Below are positions 26,236-36,448 of a stretch of 64,000 bases of DNA, piece after piece (positions within the stretch are counted from its first letter, which is position 1; every line of letters starts with the position of its first letter). Both the position numbers and the translations under genes were made by a program. The DNA comes from Paenilisteria newyorkensis (lineage in GTDB: Bacteria; Bacillota; Bacilli; Lactobacillales; Listeriaceae): the NCBI RefSeq assembly GCF_000766145.1, contig NZ_JNFB01000035.1, positions 215,215 through 279,214 on the forward strand, read 5' to 3'. Below the pieces are notes generated by a model. That model ran no database searches, was not told where the DNA came from, and saw only the letters and a list, made by a program, of their open reading frames with translations.

Positions 26236-26718
26236 ATGCGACGTATCATTACAGCAACTGTTAATAACTCAAGTGGTGTGCTAAATCGGATTACCGGTGT
26301 TATCTCGCGTCGCCAATATAACATTGATAGTATCTCTGTTGGTTGGACCGAAACGCCGAATGTTTCCCGCATTACCATCGTCGTTCATGTCGATTCGCTC
26401 TATGAAATTGAACAGGTGACGAAACAGTTAAACAAGCAAATCGATGTGCTAAAAGTGAGTGATATTACCGATGATCCACATATGGAGCGGGAACTGGCTT
26501 TAATTAAAGTCAACGCCCCTGCAACGACACGAGCGGAACTTAATTCGATTATTGAGCCGTTTCGTGCGACGATTATCGATGTTGGTAAAACGAGCGTTGT
26601 TGTGCAAGTCGCGGGAACGAGTGAAAAAGTCAATGCATTTGTTGACAGCATTCGCCCATATGGCATACAACAAATGGCTCGCACCGGTGTTACTGGCTTT
26701 ACTCGTAGCGCTAAATAA
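26236..26718 (+). CDS. ilvN: Acetolactate synthase, small (regulatory) subunit
   Basis: Binds branched-chain amino acids for feedback inhibition and stimulates IlvB. 160 aa. N-terminal ACT domain (ITATVNNSSGVLNRITGVIS, then RRQYNIDSISVG) and the C-terminal ALS small-subunit domain (ELALIKVNAP onward). ATG directly follows the ilvB stop codon, with GGAG upstream. A short perfect hairpin (CAGAAAA-cctt-TTTTCTG, 26732-26749) separates it from ilvC. Confidence 0.95.
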   Translation: MRRIITATVNNSSGVLNRITGVISRRQYNIDSISVGWTETPNVSRITIVVHVDSLYEIEQVTKQLNKQIDVLKVSDITDDPHMERELALIKVNAPATTRAELNSIIEPFRATIIDVGKTSVVVQVAGTSEKVNAFVDSIRPYGIQQMARTGVTGFTRSAK

Positions 26719-26767
26719 TCATTTTGAATCCCAGAAAACCTTTTTTCTGAGAAATATATAAAGATAA

Positions 26768-27781
<1,014 letters not shown>

Positions 27782-27800
27782 TAGGAAGAGAATTGGGGAT

Positions 27801-27947
27801 TTAGAAAACCTGCAGCGTTTCAACGGATACTTAGATTCTAGGAAAAGTCGGGCACTGGAGCGGCATGTACGATTTGTACGTGAGCACTAGCGCGCAGACT
27901 TTAACGACGAAGATAAGTGTTTATCGAAACGCTGCCCCCTTTTCTAA
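27801..27947. repeat. Dispersed repeat E1, copy 3, inside the ilv-leu operon
   Basis: Core 27812-27935: ends GCAGCGTTTC and GAAACGCTGC, then TACTTAGATTCTAGGAAAAG, inner hairpin TGTAC-gattt-GTACG, GTGAGCACTAG, CTTTAACGACGAAGATAAGTG. In this copy TTAGAAAA (27801-27808) and TTTTCTAA (27940-27947) extend the dyad outside the core. It ends 13 bp before the leuA ATG, next to its ribosome binding site. There is no T run, so it is probably not a terminator. Confidence 0.85.
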
Positions 27948-27960
27948 TGAGGTGAAAACT

Positions 27961-29502
27961 ATGGCTTATATTCAATTTTTTGATACGACCCTACGTGATG
28001 GTGAACAAACGCCGGGCGTCAATTTTAATCAACAGGAAAAAATTCAGATTGCGCGTCAGCTTGAGACTTACGGGATTGATGTGATTGAAGCGGGATTCCC
28101 GATTGCGTCTGACGGTGATTTCCATTCGGTGAAAGAGATTGCTAGTATTATTAAGAATGCAACGGTTTGCGGGCTTGCTCGTGCTGTGGAACGTGATATC
28201 GACCGCGCTTATGAGGCGTTACGCGGTGCTGCGAGTTCCCAAGTACACGTTTTTCTTGCTACTAGTGATGTACATATGAAGCATAAATTAAACATGAGCA
28301 GGCCGCAGGTGTTGGCGTCAATCAAACACCATGTCGCGCATGCTCGAAAACTTTTCCCAATCGTTCAGTTTTCACCAGAAGATGCGACGCGTACGGATCC
28401 TGCTTTTCTAGTGGAAGCTGTGCAAACCGCGATCGATGCTGGGGCGACGGTGATTAATATTCCGGATACGGTTGGCTTTACGAACCCAACGGAATTTGGT
28501 GCCCTCTTCCGCTACTTGCGTGAAAATATTCCGCGTTTTGATGAAGTTATTTTCTCCACGCATTGTCATGATGATCTTGGGATGTCGGTTGCGAACGCGC
28601 TTGCTGCCATTGAGAATGGGGCGCGACGTGTGGAAGGAACAATCAACGGTATTGGCGAACGTGCTGGGAATACAGCGCTTGAAGAAGTTGCTGTGGCGCT
28701 TCATATTCGCAATGATTACTACAAATCAGAGTCCGGTATTATTTTGAATCAGACGAAGAAAACGAGTGATTTGATCAGCCGCCTTTCTGGTATGCCTGTT
28801 CCGCGTAATAAGGCGATTATCGGTGGTAATGCTTACGCGCATGAATCTGGTATTCACCAAGATGGCGTTTTGAAAGAACCGACGACGTACGAGATTATCA
28901 CGCCTGCTTTGGTTGGTGTCGAGAAAAACTCACTTCCACTTGGAAAATTGTCTGGTCGCCACGCTTTTGTGACACGTATGGAGGAACTTGGCTATACGAT
29001 GACCGACGATGAGAAAAATGACGCGTTTAAACGATTTAAACATTTGGCAGATGTGAAAAAAGACGTGACCGAAGACGATTTACACGCGTTGATTCTTGGG
29101 CAAACGTCCGAAAAAGCAGATGATTACGAGCTGAATCACTTGCAAGTACAGTACGTGACGGGTGGCGTTCAAGGTGCGATTGTCCGCATTCATACGGAAG
29201 ACGGTTCTGTTTTAGAAGATGCAGCGACTGGCGCCGGTAGTATTGAGGCGATTTATAATACGATTAACCGCCTGATGGAGCAAGATGTTGAGCTTACAGA
29301 TTATCGTATTCAAGCGATTACTGCGGGACACGATGCACAAGCTGAGGTTCATGTTATCGTCAAAGATAAAGACGGCGCAACGTATCATGGGATTGGCATT
29401 GACAATGACGTCCTCACCGCCTCCGCCAAATCTTACCTCCACGCCAGCGCAAAAGCAAACGAAGCAAAACAACAAACAAACGAGGAGGTACCAGTCAAGT
29501 GA
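27961..29502 (+). CDS. leuA: 2-isopropylmalate synthase
   Basis: Condenses acetyl-CoA with 2-ketoisovalerate, first step of the leucine branch. 513 aa. N-terminal TIM barrel with [31 protein letters not shown] and metal-binding [31 protein letters not shown]-terminal leucine-sensing domain from about residue 390. ATG 27961 with GAGGTG 6 nt upstream; the same frame extends 96 bp upstream through repeat E1, which is not expected to be coding. The stop overlaps the leuB start by 4 nt. Confidence 0.95.
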   Translation: MAYIQFFDTTLRDGEQTPGVNFNQQEKIQIARQLETYGIDVIEAGFPIASDGDFHSVKEIASIIKNATVCGLARAVERDIDRAYEALRGAASSQVHVFLATSDVHMKHKLNMSRPQVLASIKHHVAHARKLFPIVQFSPEDATRTDPAFLVEAVQTAIDAGATVINIPDTVGFTNPTEFGALFRYLRENIPRFDEVIFSTHCHDDLGMSVANALAAIENGARRVEGTINGIGERAGNTALEEVAVALHIRNDYYKSESGIILNQTKKTSDLISRLSGMPVPRNKAIIGGNAYAHESGIHQDGVLKEPTTYEIITPALVGVEKNSLPLGKLSGRHAFVTRMEELGYTMTDDEKNDAFKRFKHLADVKKDVTEDDLHALILGQTSEKADDYELNHLQVQYVTGGVQGAIVRIHTEDGSVLEDAATGAGSIEAIYNTINRLMEQDVELTDYRIQAITAGHDAQAEVHVIVKDKDGATYHGIGIDNDVLTASAKSYLHASAKANEAKQQTNEEVPVK

Positions 29503-30551
29503 CCTATTCCATTACAGCCCTTCCTGGCGACGGGATTGGACCAGAAATCATGGCGAGCGGTCTAGAAGTTCTAGCAACCCTCGCCGAGAAATTCCAACTA
29601 GATTTTAAAATTGAAACACATCCATTTGGCGGTGCCGGCATTGACGCCTTATCCGACCCACTTCCAGAAACAACACTTGCCGCTTGTCAAAAAGCAGACG
29701 CGATCTTGCTTGGCGCGATTGGTGGTCCAAAATGGGACAATGCACCGAATCGGCCAGAACAAGGATTGCTTGCCTTGCGTAAAGCACTAGGCCTGTTCGC
29801 AAATATCCGCCCTATCCAAGTTCCAACCACGATTGCCCACCTCTCTCCATTAAAAAAGGAAATTGTAGAAGGTACCGATTTTATCGTCGTCCGCGAGCTC
29901 ACTGGTGGTATTTATTTCGGCGAACCGAAGCATTGGGATGAAAACAGCGCGGTGGATACATTAACGTATACGGCCTCAGAAATCGAGCGCATCGCAGTAC
30001 AAGCTTTTGAGTTGGCAAAAACGCGTCGCAATAAGGTGACTTCGGTGGACAAAGCGAACGTGCTAGCGTCCAGTAAACTATGGCGTCAAGTCGTCGAACG
30101 CGTCGCTGAACGCTATCCCGAAGTCACGCTAGAACATCTTTATGTCGATGCTGCGGCCATGATTCTTATCCAACGCCCGACCACTTTTGATGTTATCGTG
30201 ACGGAAAACATGTTTGGTGACATTTTGAGCGATGAAGCCTCTGTTATCACCGGTTCACTTGGCATGTTGCCTTCCGCGAGTCATCCAGCATCCGGCCCAT
30301 CATTATACGAGCCGATTCACGGTTCCGCGCCAGATATCGCCGGTCAAAATATTGCCAACCCGATGTCGATGATTTCATCCGTGTCAATGATGCTACGCCA
30401 GTCTTTCCAACTTTTCGAAGCGGCGGATTATCTTGACAAAGCGGCCGCTGATACCATGGAAGCTGGATTTTTAACCAAAGATCTTGGCGGGAATACATCG
30501 ACCACAGATTTTACAAATGAAGTTAAAAAACGAGTTAAAGGAGGAGAATAA
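29499..30551 (+). CDS. leuB: 3-isopropylmalate dehydrogenase
   Basis: NAD-dependent oxidative decarboxylation in leucine synthesis. 350 aa. [20 protein letters not shown] at the N-terminus, [34 protein letters not shown] and the [20 protein letters not shown] active-site block are all standard. GTG start overlaps the leuA stop (GTGA) and has GAGGAGG upstream. It ends 2 bp before leuC. Confidence 0.95.
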   Translation: MTYSITALPGDGIGPEIMASGLEVLATLAEKFQLDFKIETHPFGGAGIDALSDPLPETTLAACQKADAILLGAIGGPKWDNAPNRPEQGLLALRKALGLFANIRPIQVPTTIAHLSPLKKEIVEGTDFIVVRELTGGIYFGEPKHWDENSAVDTLTYTASEIERIAVQAFELAKTRRNKVTSVDKANVLASSKLWRQVVERVAERYPEVTLEHLYVDAAAMILIQRPTTFDVIVTENMFGDILSDEASVITGSLGMLPSASHPASGPSLYEPIHGSAPDIAGQNIANPMSMISSVSMMLRQSFQLFEAADYLDKAAADTMEAGFLTKDLGGNTSTTDFTNEVKKRVKGGE

Positions 30552-30553
30552 CA

Positions 30554-31951
30554 ATGGCTAAAACAATGTTCGATAAGTTGTGGGATCGTCACGTCATATT
30601 TGGGAAAGAAGGTGAACCGCAACTGTTATACATCGACCTGCATTTGGTGCATGAAGTTACCTCCCCTCAAGCTTTTGAAGGATTGCGAATGGAAGGAAGA
30701 CAAGTTCGCCGCACGGATCGCACGTTTGCTACAATGGATCATAACGTCCCGACCGAAGATATTTTCAACATTCATGACGTCGTTGCAAAAAAACAAATCG
30801 ATGCGCTTCGCAAAAACTGTGAAGAGTTTGGCGTCACGCTTGCCGATGTTGGTAGTGAACGTCAAGGAATCGTGCACATGGTCGGACCTGAAACGGGGCT
30901 AACACAGCCTGGCAAAACAATCGTATGTGGTGACTCGCATACCGCAACACATGGCGCTTTCGGAGCGATGGCTTTTGGCATTGGCTCGAGTGAAGTGGAA
31001 CATGTCCTTGCTACGCAATCCATCTGGCAACAAAAACCTAAATCAATGGGTGTCAAAATTAACGGGACGCTTCCAAAAGGTGTTTATGCAAAAGACGTTA
31101 TTCTGCACCTGATCGCAACGTATGGCGTCGCGTTTGGTAGTGGATATGCCGTCGAATACTACGGGGAAGCCGTTCGGAATATGACGATGGAGGAACGCAT
31201 GACGATTTGTAACATGTCCATCGAAGGCGGCGCCAAAATGGGCATGATGGCACCAGATGCCACAACGTTTGCCTATATTAAAGGGCGCGAATATGCACCG
31301 ACAAATTGGGATGCAGCAATCGCGGATTGGGCGATTTTGCCAAGTGATCCTGATGCGACTTATGACCGCGATATCGAAATTGACGTCTCCGATCTAGCAC
31401 CGTATGTCACTTGGGGAACCAATCCTGGCATGGGCGTTCCAGTCACAGAAGCATTCCCAGCAATCGAAAGCATCGACGACGAGCGTGCCTATCAATACAT
31501 GGGACTTGAACCTGGCCAATCAGCCTCCGAAATCGATCTTGGCTACGTCTTCATCGGATCTTGCACCAACTCACGACTTTCGGACCTCGAAGAAGCTGCT
31601 CAAATCGTAAAAGGCCACCAAGTCGCATCCGGCATCCGCGCGATGGTCGTTCCTGGTTCCCGCCAAGTTCGCCTTGCCGCAGAACGCATCGGTCTTGACC
31701 AAGTTTTCATCGATGCAGGTTTTGAATGGCGCGAGCCCGGCTGTTCGATGTGTCTCGGCATGAACCCCGACCAAGTACCAGAAGGCATTCATTGTGCCTC
31801 GACATCCAATCGTAATTTTGAAGGACGTCAAGGTAAAGGCGCACGAACACATTTGGTGAGCCCAGCAATGGCCGCAGCAGCAGCGATTCACGGTCGCTTT
31901 ATCGATATTCGCAAAGGAGTGTGGCAAAATGGAAGCAATGGTGTTGCATAA
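30554..31951 (+). CDS. leuC: 3-isopropylmalate dehydratase, large subunit
   Basis: Aconitase-family 4Fe-4S enzyme, works with LeuD. 465 aa. Cluster Cys in IGSCTNSR and [32 protein letters not shown] and NRNFEGRQG are family signatures. ATG with AGGAGAATAAC upstream. The last 23 bp overlap the start of leuD, indicating translational coupling of the two subunits. Confidence 0.95.
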   Translation: MAKTMFDKLWDRHVIFGKEGEPQLLYIDLHLVHEVTSPQAFEGLRMEGRQVRRTDRTFATMDHNVPTEDIFNIHDVVAKKQIDALRKNCEEFGVTLADVGSERQGIVHMVGPETGLTQPGKTIVCGDSHTATHGAFGAMAFGIGSSEVEHVLATQSIWQQKPKSMGVKINGTLPKGVYAKDVILHLIATYGVAFGSGYAVEYYGEAVRNMTMEERMTICNMSIEGGAKMGMMAPDATTFAYIKGREYAPTNWDAAIADWAILPSDPDATYDRDIEIDVSDLAPYVTWGTNPGMGVPVTEAFPAIESIDDERAYQYMGLEPGQSASEIDLGYVFIGSCTNSRLSDLEEAAQIVKGHQVASGIRAMVVPGSRQVRLAAERIGLDQVFIDAGFEWREPGCSMCLGMNPDQVPEGIHCASTSNRNFEGRQGKGARTHLVSPAMAAAAAIHGRFIDIRKGVWQNGSNGVA

Positions 31952-32510
31952 AGGAAAAACTGTAGCCCTGATGAACGATAACATTGATACCGATCAAATT
32001 ATCCCGAAACAATTTCTAAAACGCATCGAACGAACTGGATTTGGCGAATTTCTCTTTGACGAATGGCGCTACCTTCCCGATCGTTCCTTGAACCCAGAGT
32101 TTCCGCTGAACGCTCCTGACCGACAAGAAGCTACCATCCTTGTCACCGGTGAGAATTTTGGCTGTGGATCCAGTCGTGAACACGCTCCTTGGGCCCTACT
32201 CGACTACCGATTCCGCGTCATCATTGCCGGCGGTTACAGCGATATTTTTTATATGAACTGCACGAAAAACGGTATTTTGCCCATCAGTTTGCCAAAAGAA
32301 GCACGCGTGAAACTGGCGGCTATTCCGGCGAACGAAGAAATAGCCGTCGATTTGCCGAAGCAACAAGTGATTAGCTCGGTAGGCACGTATGATTTTGATA
32401 TCGATGCGACCTGGAAAGAGAAATTTATCAAAGGCCTCGATGATATCGCCCAAACGATGGAGCATGAATCCATGATTACCGATTACGAAAACAAGGCACG
32501 CGCCTATTAA
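31929..32510 (+). CDS. leuD: 3-isopropylmalate dehydratase, small subunit
   Basis: Swivelling domain partner of LeuC. 193 aa. [38 protein letters not shown] and the [13 protein letters not shown] block are diagnostic. ATG 31929 has AAAGGAG upstream inside leuC. The 21-bp gap to ilvA contains the ilvA ribosome binding region. Confidence 0.95.
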   Translation: MEAMVLHKGKTVALMNDNIDTDQIIPKQFLKRIERTGFGEFLFDEWRYLPDRSLNPEFPLNAPDRQEATILVTGENFGCGSSREHAPWALLDYRFRVIIAGGYSDIFYMNCTKNGILPISLPKEARVKLAAIPANEEIAVDLPKQQVISSVGTYDFDIDATWKEKFIKGLDDIAQTMEHESMITDYENKARAY

Positions 32511-32531
32511 AAATGAGGATGTGAGGATGTT

Positions 32532-33800
32532 ATGGAAATGGTTGATGTCGATGCTTTAGTTAGCAAACAAGACGTGCTCGACGCGTATGACACGTTAAAA
32601 TCTATCGTCAAGCACACGCCACTCGAAAAAGACTACTACTTATCACAAAAATATGACTGCAACGTCTACTTAAAACGCGAAGATTTACAGTGGGTTCGTT
32701 CGTTCAAACTGCGCGGCGCCTATTACGCCATCGCCCAACTAACCGAAGAACAACTGAAAAATGGCGTTACGTGCGCCAGTGCTGGAAATCACGCCCAAGG
32801 AGTCGCCTTCACGTGCCAAAAACTTGGCGTACCAGCAACAATCTTCATGCCAACGACGACGCCTCAACAAAAAGTATCGCAAGTTCGCTTTTTCGGTGGC
32901 GAGTTTGTCGAAGTTCGCCTGACTGGTGATACGTTTGACGCTTCGGCTTATTCGGCTAAGAAGTTTAGCGAAGAGCATAACAAGGCGTTCATCGCGCCAT
33001 TTGATGATCCAGATATTATCGCTGGTCAAGGAACGGTTGCTGTTGAAATGCTCGATGATCTAGGCTCTGAAAGCTGCGACTTCGTATTTGCTGCGATTGG
33101 CGGCGGTGGCTTGGTTTCAGGTGTTGCGTCCTATGTGAAAGCAGTGCGTCCTGATACCACAATCATCGGCGTAGAGCCAAGTGGTGCACCATCAATGGCC
33201 AAATCATTACTCGCTGGCAAAGTTGTGAACCTGCCGAAAATCGATAAATTTGTCGATGGCGCTGCAGTGAAACAAGTCGGGGAACTGACGTACAAACATT
33301 GCGAGAAGCTTGTGGATGAAGTCACAGAAGTCGATGAAGGCGAAGTTTGCTCAACGATTCTAGACATGTACACGAAGCAAGCCATTGTCGCAGAGCCAGC
33401 TGGTGCCCTCTCAGTCGCGGCACTCAACCATTTCCGCCCACAAATCAAAGGCAAAAACGTCGTGTGTATCGTCAGCGGTGGGAATAACGACATCAATCGG
33501 ATGCAAGAAATTGAAGAACGGTCCCTCGTTTTCGAAGGCCTGAAACACTATTTCATCGTCAATTTCCCACAGCGTCCAGGTGCCTTGCGTGAGTTCGTAA
33601 ACGACGTCCTCGGCCCATATGATGACATTACCAAGTTCGAATACACAAAAAAAGTAAACCGGAATCAAGGACCCGTTATCATCGGTGTCTTGTTAGAAAA
33701 TCCGAATGACTACGAAAAATTGCTTGAACGCATTGCTGTTTTTGATCCTAGTTTCATGCCGATTAATGACAATCAAATGCTCTATACCTTGCTTGTATAA
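32532..33800 (+). CDS. ilvA: Threonine dehydratase (biosynthetic)
   Basis: PLP enzyme deaminating threonine to 2-ketobutyrate for isoleucine. 422 aa, the Bacillus/Listeria length with a single C-terminal ACT-like regulatory domain (about residues 340-422). PLP Lys in [20 protein letters not shown], tetraglycine phosphate loop [10 protein letters not shown], and [15 protein letters not shown] 32532 follows GAGGATGTT; a second in-frame ATG is 6 bp later. Last gene of the operon, before a strong terminator. Confidence 0.95.
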   Translation: MEMVDVDALVSKQDVLDAYDTLKSIVKHTPLEKDYYLSQKYDCNVYLKREDLQWVRSFKLRGAYYAIAQLTEEQLKNGVTCASAGNHAQGVAFTCQKLGVPATIFMPTTTPQQKVSQVRFFGGEFVEVRLTGDTFDASAYSAKKFSEEHNKAFIAPFDDPDIIAGQGTVAVEMLDDLGSESCDFVFAAIGGGGLVSGVASYVKAVRPDTTIIGVEPSGAPSMAKSLLAGKVVNLPKIDKFVDGAAVKQVGELTYKHCEKLVDEVTEVDEGEVCSTILDMYTKQAIVAEPAGALSVAALNHFRPQIKGKNVVCIVSGGNNDINRMQEIEERSLVFEGLKHYFIVNFPQRPGALREFVNDVLGPYDDITKFEYTKKVNRNQGPVIIGVLLENPNDYEKLLERIAVFDPSFMPINDNQMLYTLLV

Positions 33801-33803
33801 TGC

Positions 33804-33860
33804 AAAACACAGTCTGTAAGCCCTCCTTTCTTGAGGAAACTTACAAACTGTGTTTTTTTC
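33804..33860 (+). terminator. Terminator of the ilv-leu operon
   Basis: AACACAGTCTGTAAG (33807-33821) pairs with CTTACAAACTGTGTT (33841-33855), with one internal mismatch, followed by TTTTT. Lies directly after ilvA and before the convergent cspB. Confidence 0.9.
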
Positions 33861-33931
33861 ATTAAAAAAGATTGAGCAACTACCAAAAAATCGGCAATTA
33901 CTCAATCTCAATCCACGTTCTCGCGCTAGAA

Positions 33932-34132
33932 TTAAAGTTTTGTTACTTTATCAGCTTGAGGTCCGCGTTGTCCTTCTACGATTTCAAATTCCACTTTTTG
34001 ACCTTCATCAAGTGTTTTGAAACCTTCTCCTTCGATTGCGCTGAAGTGTACGAATACATCGTCGCCACCTTCAACTTCGATAAATCCAAAACCTTTTTCG
34101 CCATTGAACCATTTCACTGTACCTTCTTGCAT
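33932..34132 (-). CDS. cspB: Cold-shock RNA-binding protein
   Basis: 66-aa OB-fold RNA chaperone. RNP1 KGFGFIEV and RNP2 VFVHFSA are intact, as is the N-terminal KWFNGEKG. The sequence is closest in my memory to L. monocytogenes CspB, which is also near dapF in that genome. ATG 34130-34132 follows GGAGG at 8 nt. It is transcribed with a leader of about 230 nt, typical of csp genes whose mRNA folding responds to temperature. Confidence 0.93.
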   Translation of the reverse strand: MQEGTVKWFNGEKGFGFIEVEGGDDVFVHFSAIEGEGFKTLDEGQKVEFEIVEGQRGPQADKVTKL

Positions 34133-34400
34133 GTGTCAAAAACCTCCAAAAATTTTTTCTTAATATGTTCCTTTTACAAATTAAAAACTTACTGGGAAAC
34201 TGCTAAACAACAAGCTCACCTTGGTTTTCATATAAAAATTCACATATTATAAAAGATACTCATAGTTTAAGGATCAGTACCCTTTATAACATGTGAATAA
34301 GCTCTTGCTAAGCACCTACAGCATCCCAACAAACCACCTGTAAGGGCAATATTAATTTTATCAATACAACCATTTTAACGCTTTCATTCTAAAAATGCAA
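34133..34400 (-). promoter_or_regulatory. cspB promoter and long 5' leader
   Basis: Minus strand: -35 TTGCAT (34395-34400), 17-bp spacer, -10 TAAAAT (34372-34377). The start would be near 34365, giving an untranslated leader of about 230 nt. Long leaders are the known thermosensing part of csp mRNAs; folding was not computed here. Confidence 0.65.
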
Positions 34401-34466
34401 GCAATATTTACCTAAGTGCGCCATTATTGCGACAACTTAAAGATAGTTTGGAGCATAACCCATATA

Positions 34467-34590
34467 AATCGGCGACAAGCGCTCGCATTCCATCGGGGCC
34501 GTGGACTTCCGGTTCTCATGTACAGTCGTACACTCCGCTTCCGGCTTCCGCGATCCCGATGGAATACAAACGCTTTCGCTCGATTTGTGT
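34467..34590 (-). repeat. E1-like repeat, diverged copy 4
   Basis: Read on the minus strand: CAAATCGAGCGAAAGCGTTT, ATTCCATCGGG, an inner GCGGAGTGTACGACTGTACA followed by TGAGAACCGGAAG, CCCGATGGAAT and GAGCGCTTGTCGCCGATTT. ATTCCATCGGG and CCCGATGGAAT pair perfectly (11 bp). The centre matches E1 copy 1 (GCGGAATGTAC...GTACATGAGCATCGGA), but the flanks are rearranged. It fills the cspB-PAP2 gap; 34591-34669 holds little besides a CGTAGTATT/AATACTACG dyad over the PAP2 stop. Confidence 0.65.
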
Positions 34591-34669
34591 AAAGCAATAT
34601 ATACTTTTCTACCCGAAAAAAGATTTCGCGATGCCTTACTTATTTTGTATGCTATTAACCGTAGTATTT

Positions 34670-35362
34670 TTATTTAATAATACTACGATCTTTTATGCGC
34701 CATTTTACTAGTAAGTTATGCAGTGGTTCGCGGACGAGGAAGTACACGCCAAGCGAGATAAAGATGGACGCGATTCCGAATAAGAAGCCGCCAAATACAT
34801 CGGTTGGGTAGTGAACGCCTAGGTACACACGGGAATACATGATGAAGAATATCCAGCCTAGTGCAACGACACCAATCACGATTTTCGCCCACATTTGTCT
34901 TACAGTGAAAATCAAGAACATCGCTGCTAACCCGTAAAAAATCGTCGTGCCTGTCGCGTGACCACTTGGAAAACTAAAACCGGTTTCTGAAATAAGACGG
35001 TCAAAGTTTGGACGCGGACGCTCAAAAATATGTTTTAGAACCGTATTCATTAGAACCGCACACACTAGTACTGTTCCGCCGAACCATAGTCCAACAACGA
35101 ATTTACGCAAGATGAATAGAACAACCACGGCAATTACCGTTAAAATAATCGCCAGTTCTGCGCTACCGAAGAACGTTAAATTCTCGATTAGACTCGTTTT
35201 TGAAGCGGATATGTTTGTTTGGATACGGCTGATCCAGTTTAAATCGAATTTGACCACCCATCTTGGTTCGGAATTGACCGCTAGTGCGACAATAACGAAA
35301 ATCAACAAGGCAAACCCGCCAATAGTGAATAATGGTATGGCTTTCTTTTTGTTTGTATTCAT
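34670..35362 (-). CDS. PAP2-family membrane phosphatase
   Basis: 230 aa, about six membrane segments, with the three PAP2 motifs: KHIFERPRP (C1), SFPSGHAT (C2) and SRVYLGVHYPTD (C3). Likely acts on undecaprenyl-pyrophosphate, phosphatidylglycerophosphate or a similar lipid phosphate at the outer face; which one cannot be told. Start ATG 35360-35362 has AGGAG at 7 nt; a longer frame (to 35461) would overlap dapF. It follows dapF by 16 bp. Confidence 0.88.
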   Translation of the reverse strand: MNTNKKKAIPLFTIGGFALLIFVIVALAVNSEPRWVVKFDLNWISRIQTNISASKTSLIENLTFFGSAELAIILTVIAVVVLFILRKFVVGLWFGGTVLVCAVLMNTVLKHIFERPRPNFDRLISETGFSFPSGHATGTTIFYGLAAMFLIFTVRQMWAKIVIGVVALGWIFFIMYSRVYLGVHYPTDVFGGFLFGIASIFISLGVYFLVREPLHNLLVKWRIKDRSIIK

Positions 35363-35378
35363 AGATTTACTCCTAACT

Positions 35379-36368
35379 TCACTTGTTTTTTTGTAGGAAG
35401 GCTTGAACTTCTTCCACCATTGCTTGATACTGCGCTTGTTCCTTGGTATCACTTTTCTCAATCAGATTGATCGTTGTATCCGTAACAGCAAGCGTCCCGT
35501 GGTACACAAAAGTAGCATTACCAATCAGTTGCAGATGTAGCGCGCCATCTGAATCTTTGCTGGCAGTGACTTTGACGCGACCACCGTTATTATACACATG
35601 AACAGGCGTTTCCAGTTTATCATTGTGAAGCAGTTTTTTCATCAGACTTGAGGCCGACATTGCCGTTCCACAAGCATTCGTAAAGCCAACTCCACGCTCA
35701 AAAGTCCGAACGTAGATAGTGTCTTCCGCCAATTCCTTGACAAAGCTGACATTGACACCATCTGTAAAATAAGGATTTTCGCCGTTTAGGTACGTGGAAA
35801 GCTTCGTTTGTTTATCGGAGTCGAGCGTCGCCTGGTCCACAAAGGTGATTAAATGAGGATTGGGCACCGCTACTGCTGAAAAACGCAACTCATCGTCAAA
35901 CGCCGGAACCTTCTTATCTATCATTTGCGCTTCATCCCAGTTTAATGGCAACGTTTCTGGCGCGAATAAAACCGGCGAAATTTCAACTTGATACGTTGGA
36001 ATACCAGCGCCGATTTCTTCCGCTTTCGATACGTGTAGTGTCGCCTTCATCGTCTCGACGGTTGCTTCTTGCAAGTCATGCTGTTCTAGCAGGTAACGCG
36101 CCACCGTACGCAAGCCATTTCCACACATCGATGCTTCAGAGCCATCTGCATTAAAAACGCGCATACGGCCGATTGAGGCGTTATCTGAGCTTTCTGAAAC
36201 GAACAAGATACCATCCGCGCCACCGAGCATTTCATCTCGATCACAAATACGGACTGCTAACTTCGCTCGATCTGCATCTTGCCAATGACTGAGATTATTT
36301 TTAGTCTCATCAATAAGAAAGAAATCATTTTGCGAACCATGTACTTTAATGAAGTTAATGTGTGCCAT
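35379..36368 (-). CDS. dapF: Diaminopimelate epimerase
   Basis: Converts LL- to meso-diaminopimelate for lysine and peptidoglycan. 329 aa, longer than the roughly 275-aa enterobacterial enzyme; the extra is mainly a C-terminal tail (after about residue 290) rich in charged residues and Gln, as I recall for Listeria. Both catalytic Cys are visible: MCGNGLRTVA and ACGTAMSAS. ATG 36366-36368 follows GGAGGGACC. It lies 80 bp after ileS and close to the PAP2 gene. Confidence 0.93.
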   Translation of the reverse strand: MAHINFIKVHGSQNDFFLIDETKNNLSHWQDADRAKLAVRICDRDEMLGGADGILFVSESSDNASIGRMRVFNADGSEASMCGNGLRTVARYLLEQHDLQEATVETMKATLHVSKAEEIGAGIPTYQVEISPVLFAPETLPLNWDEAQMIDKKVPAFDDELRFSAVAVPNPHLITFVDQATLDSDKQTKLSTYLNGENPYFTDGVNVSFVKELAEDTIYVRTFERGVGFTNACGTAMSASSLMKKLLHNDKLETPVHVYNNGGRVKVTASKDSDGALHLQLIGNATFVYHGTLAVTDTTINLIEKSDTKEQAQYQAMVEEVQAFLQKNK

Positions 36369-36448
36369 CAAGGTCCCTCCGTTTCTATGAACTGAAGGTC
36401 CTCTGTAAGCACCAGTAGCTATCAAACGACCTCAGATTTCCATTTTTA

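Noticed and set aside
27865..27960. Longer leuA with an extra 32-residue N-terminus
   Set aside because: The extra part lies in repeat E1, has no ribosome binding site, and family members begin at [14 protein letters not shown].
34657..34685. CGTAGTATT/AATACTACG dyad over the PAP2 stop as a terminator
   Set aside because: The minus strand lacks a T run after the stem, so termination is not supported.
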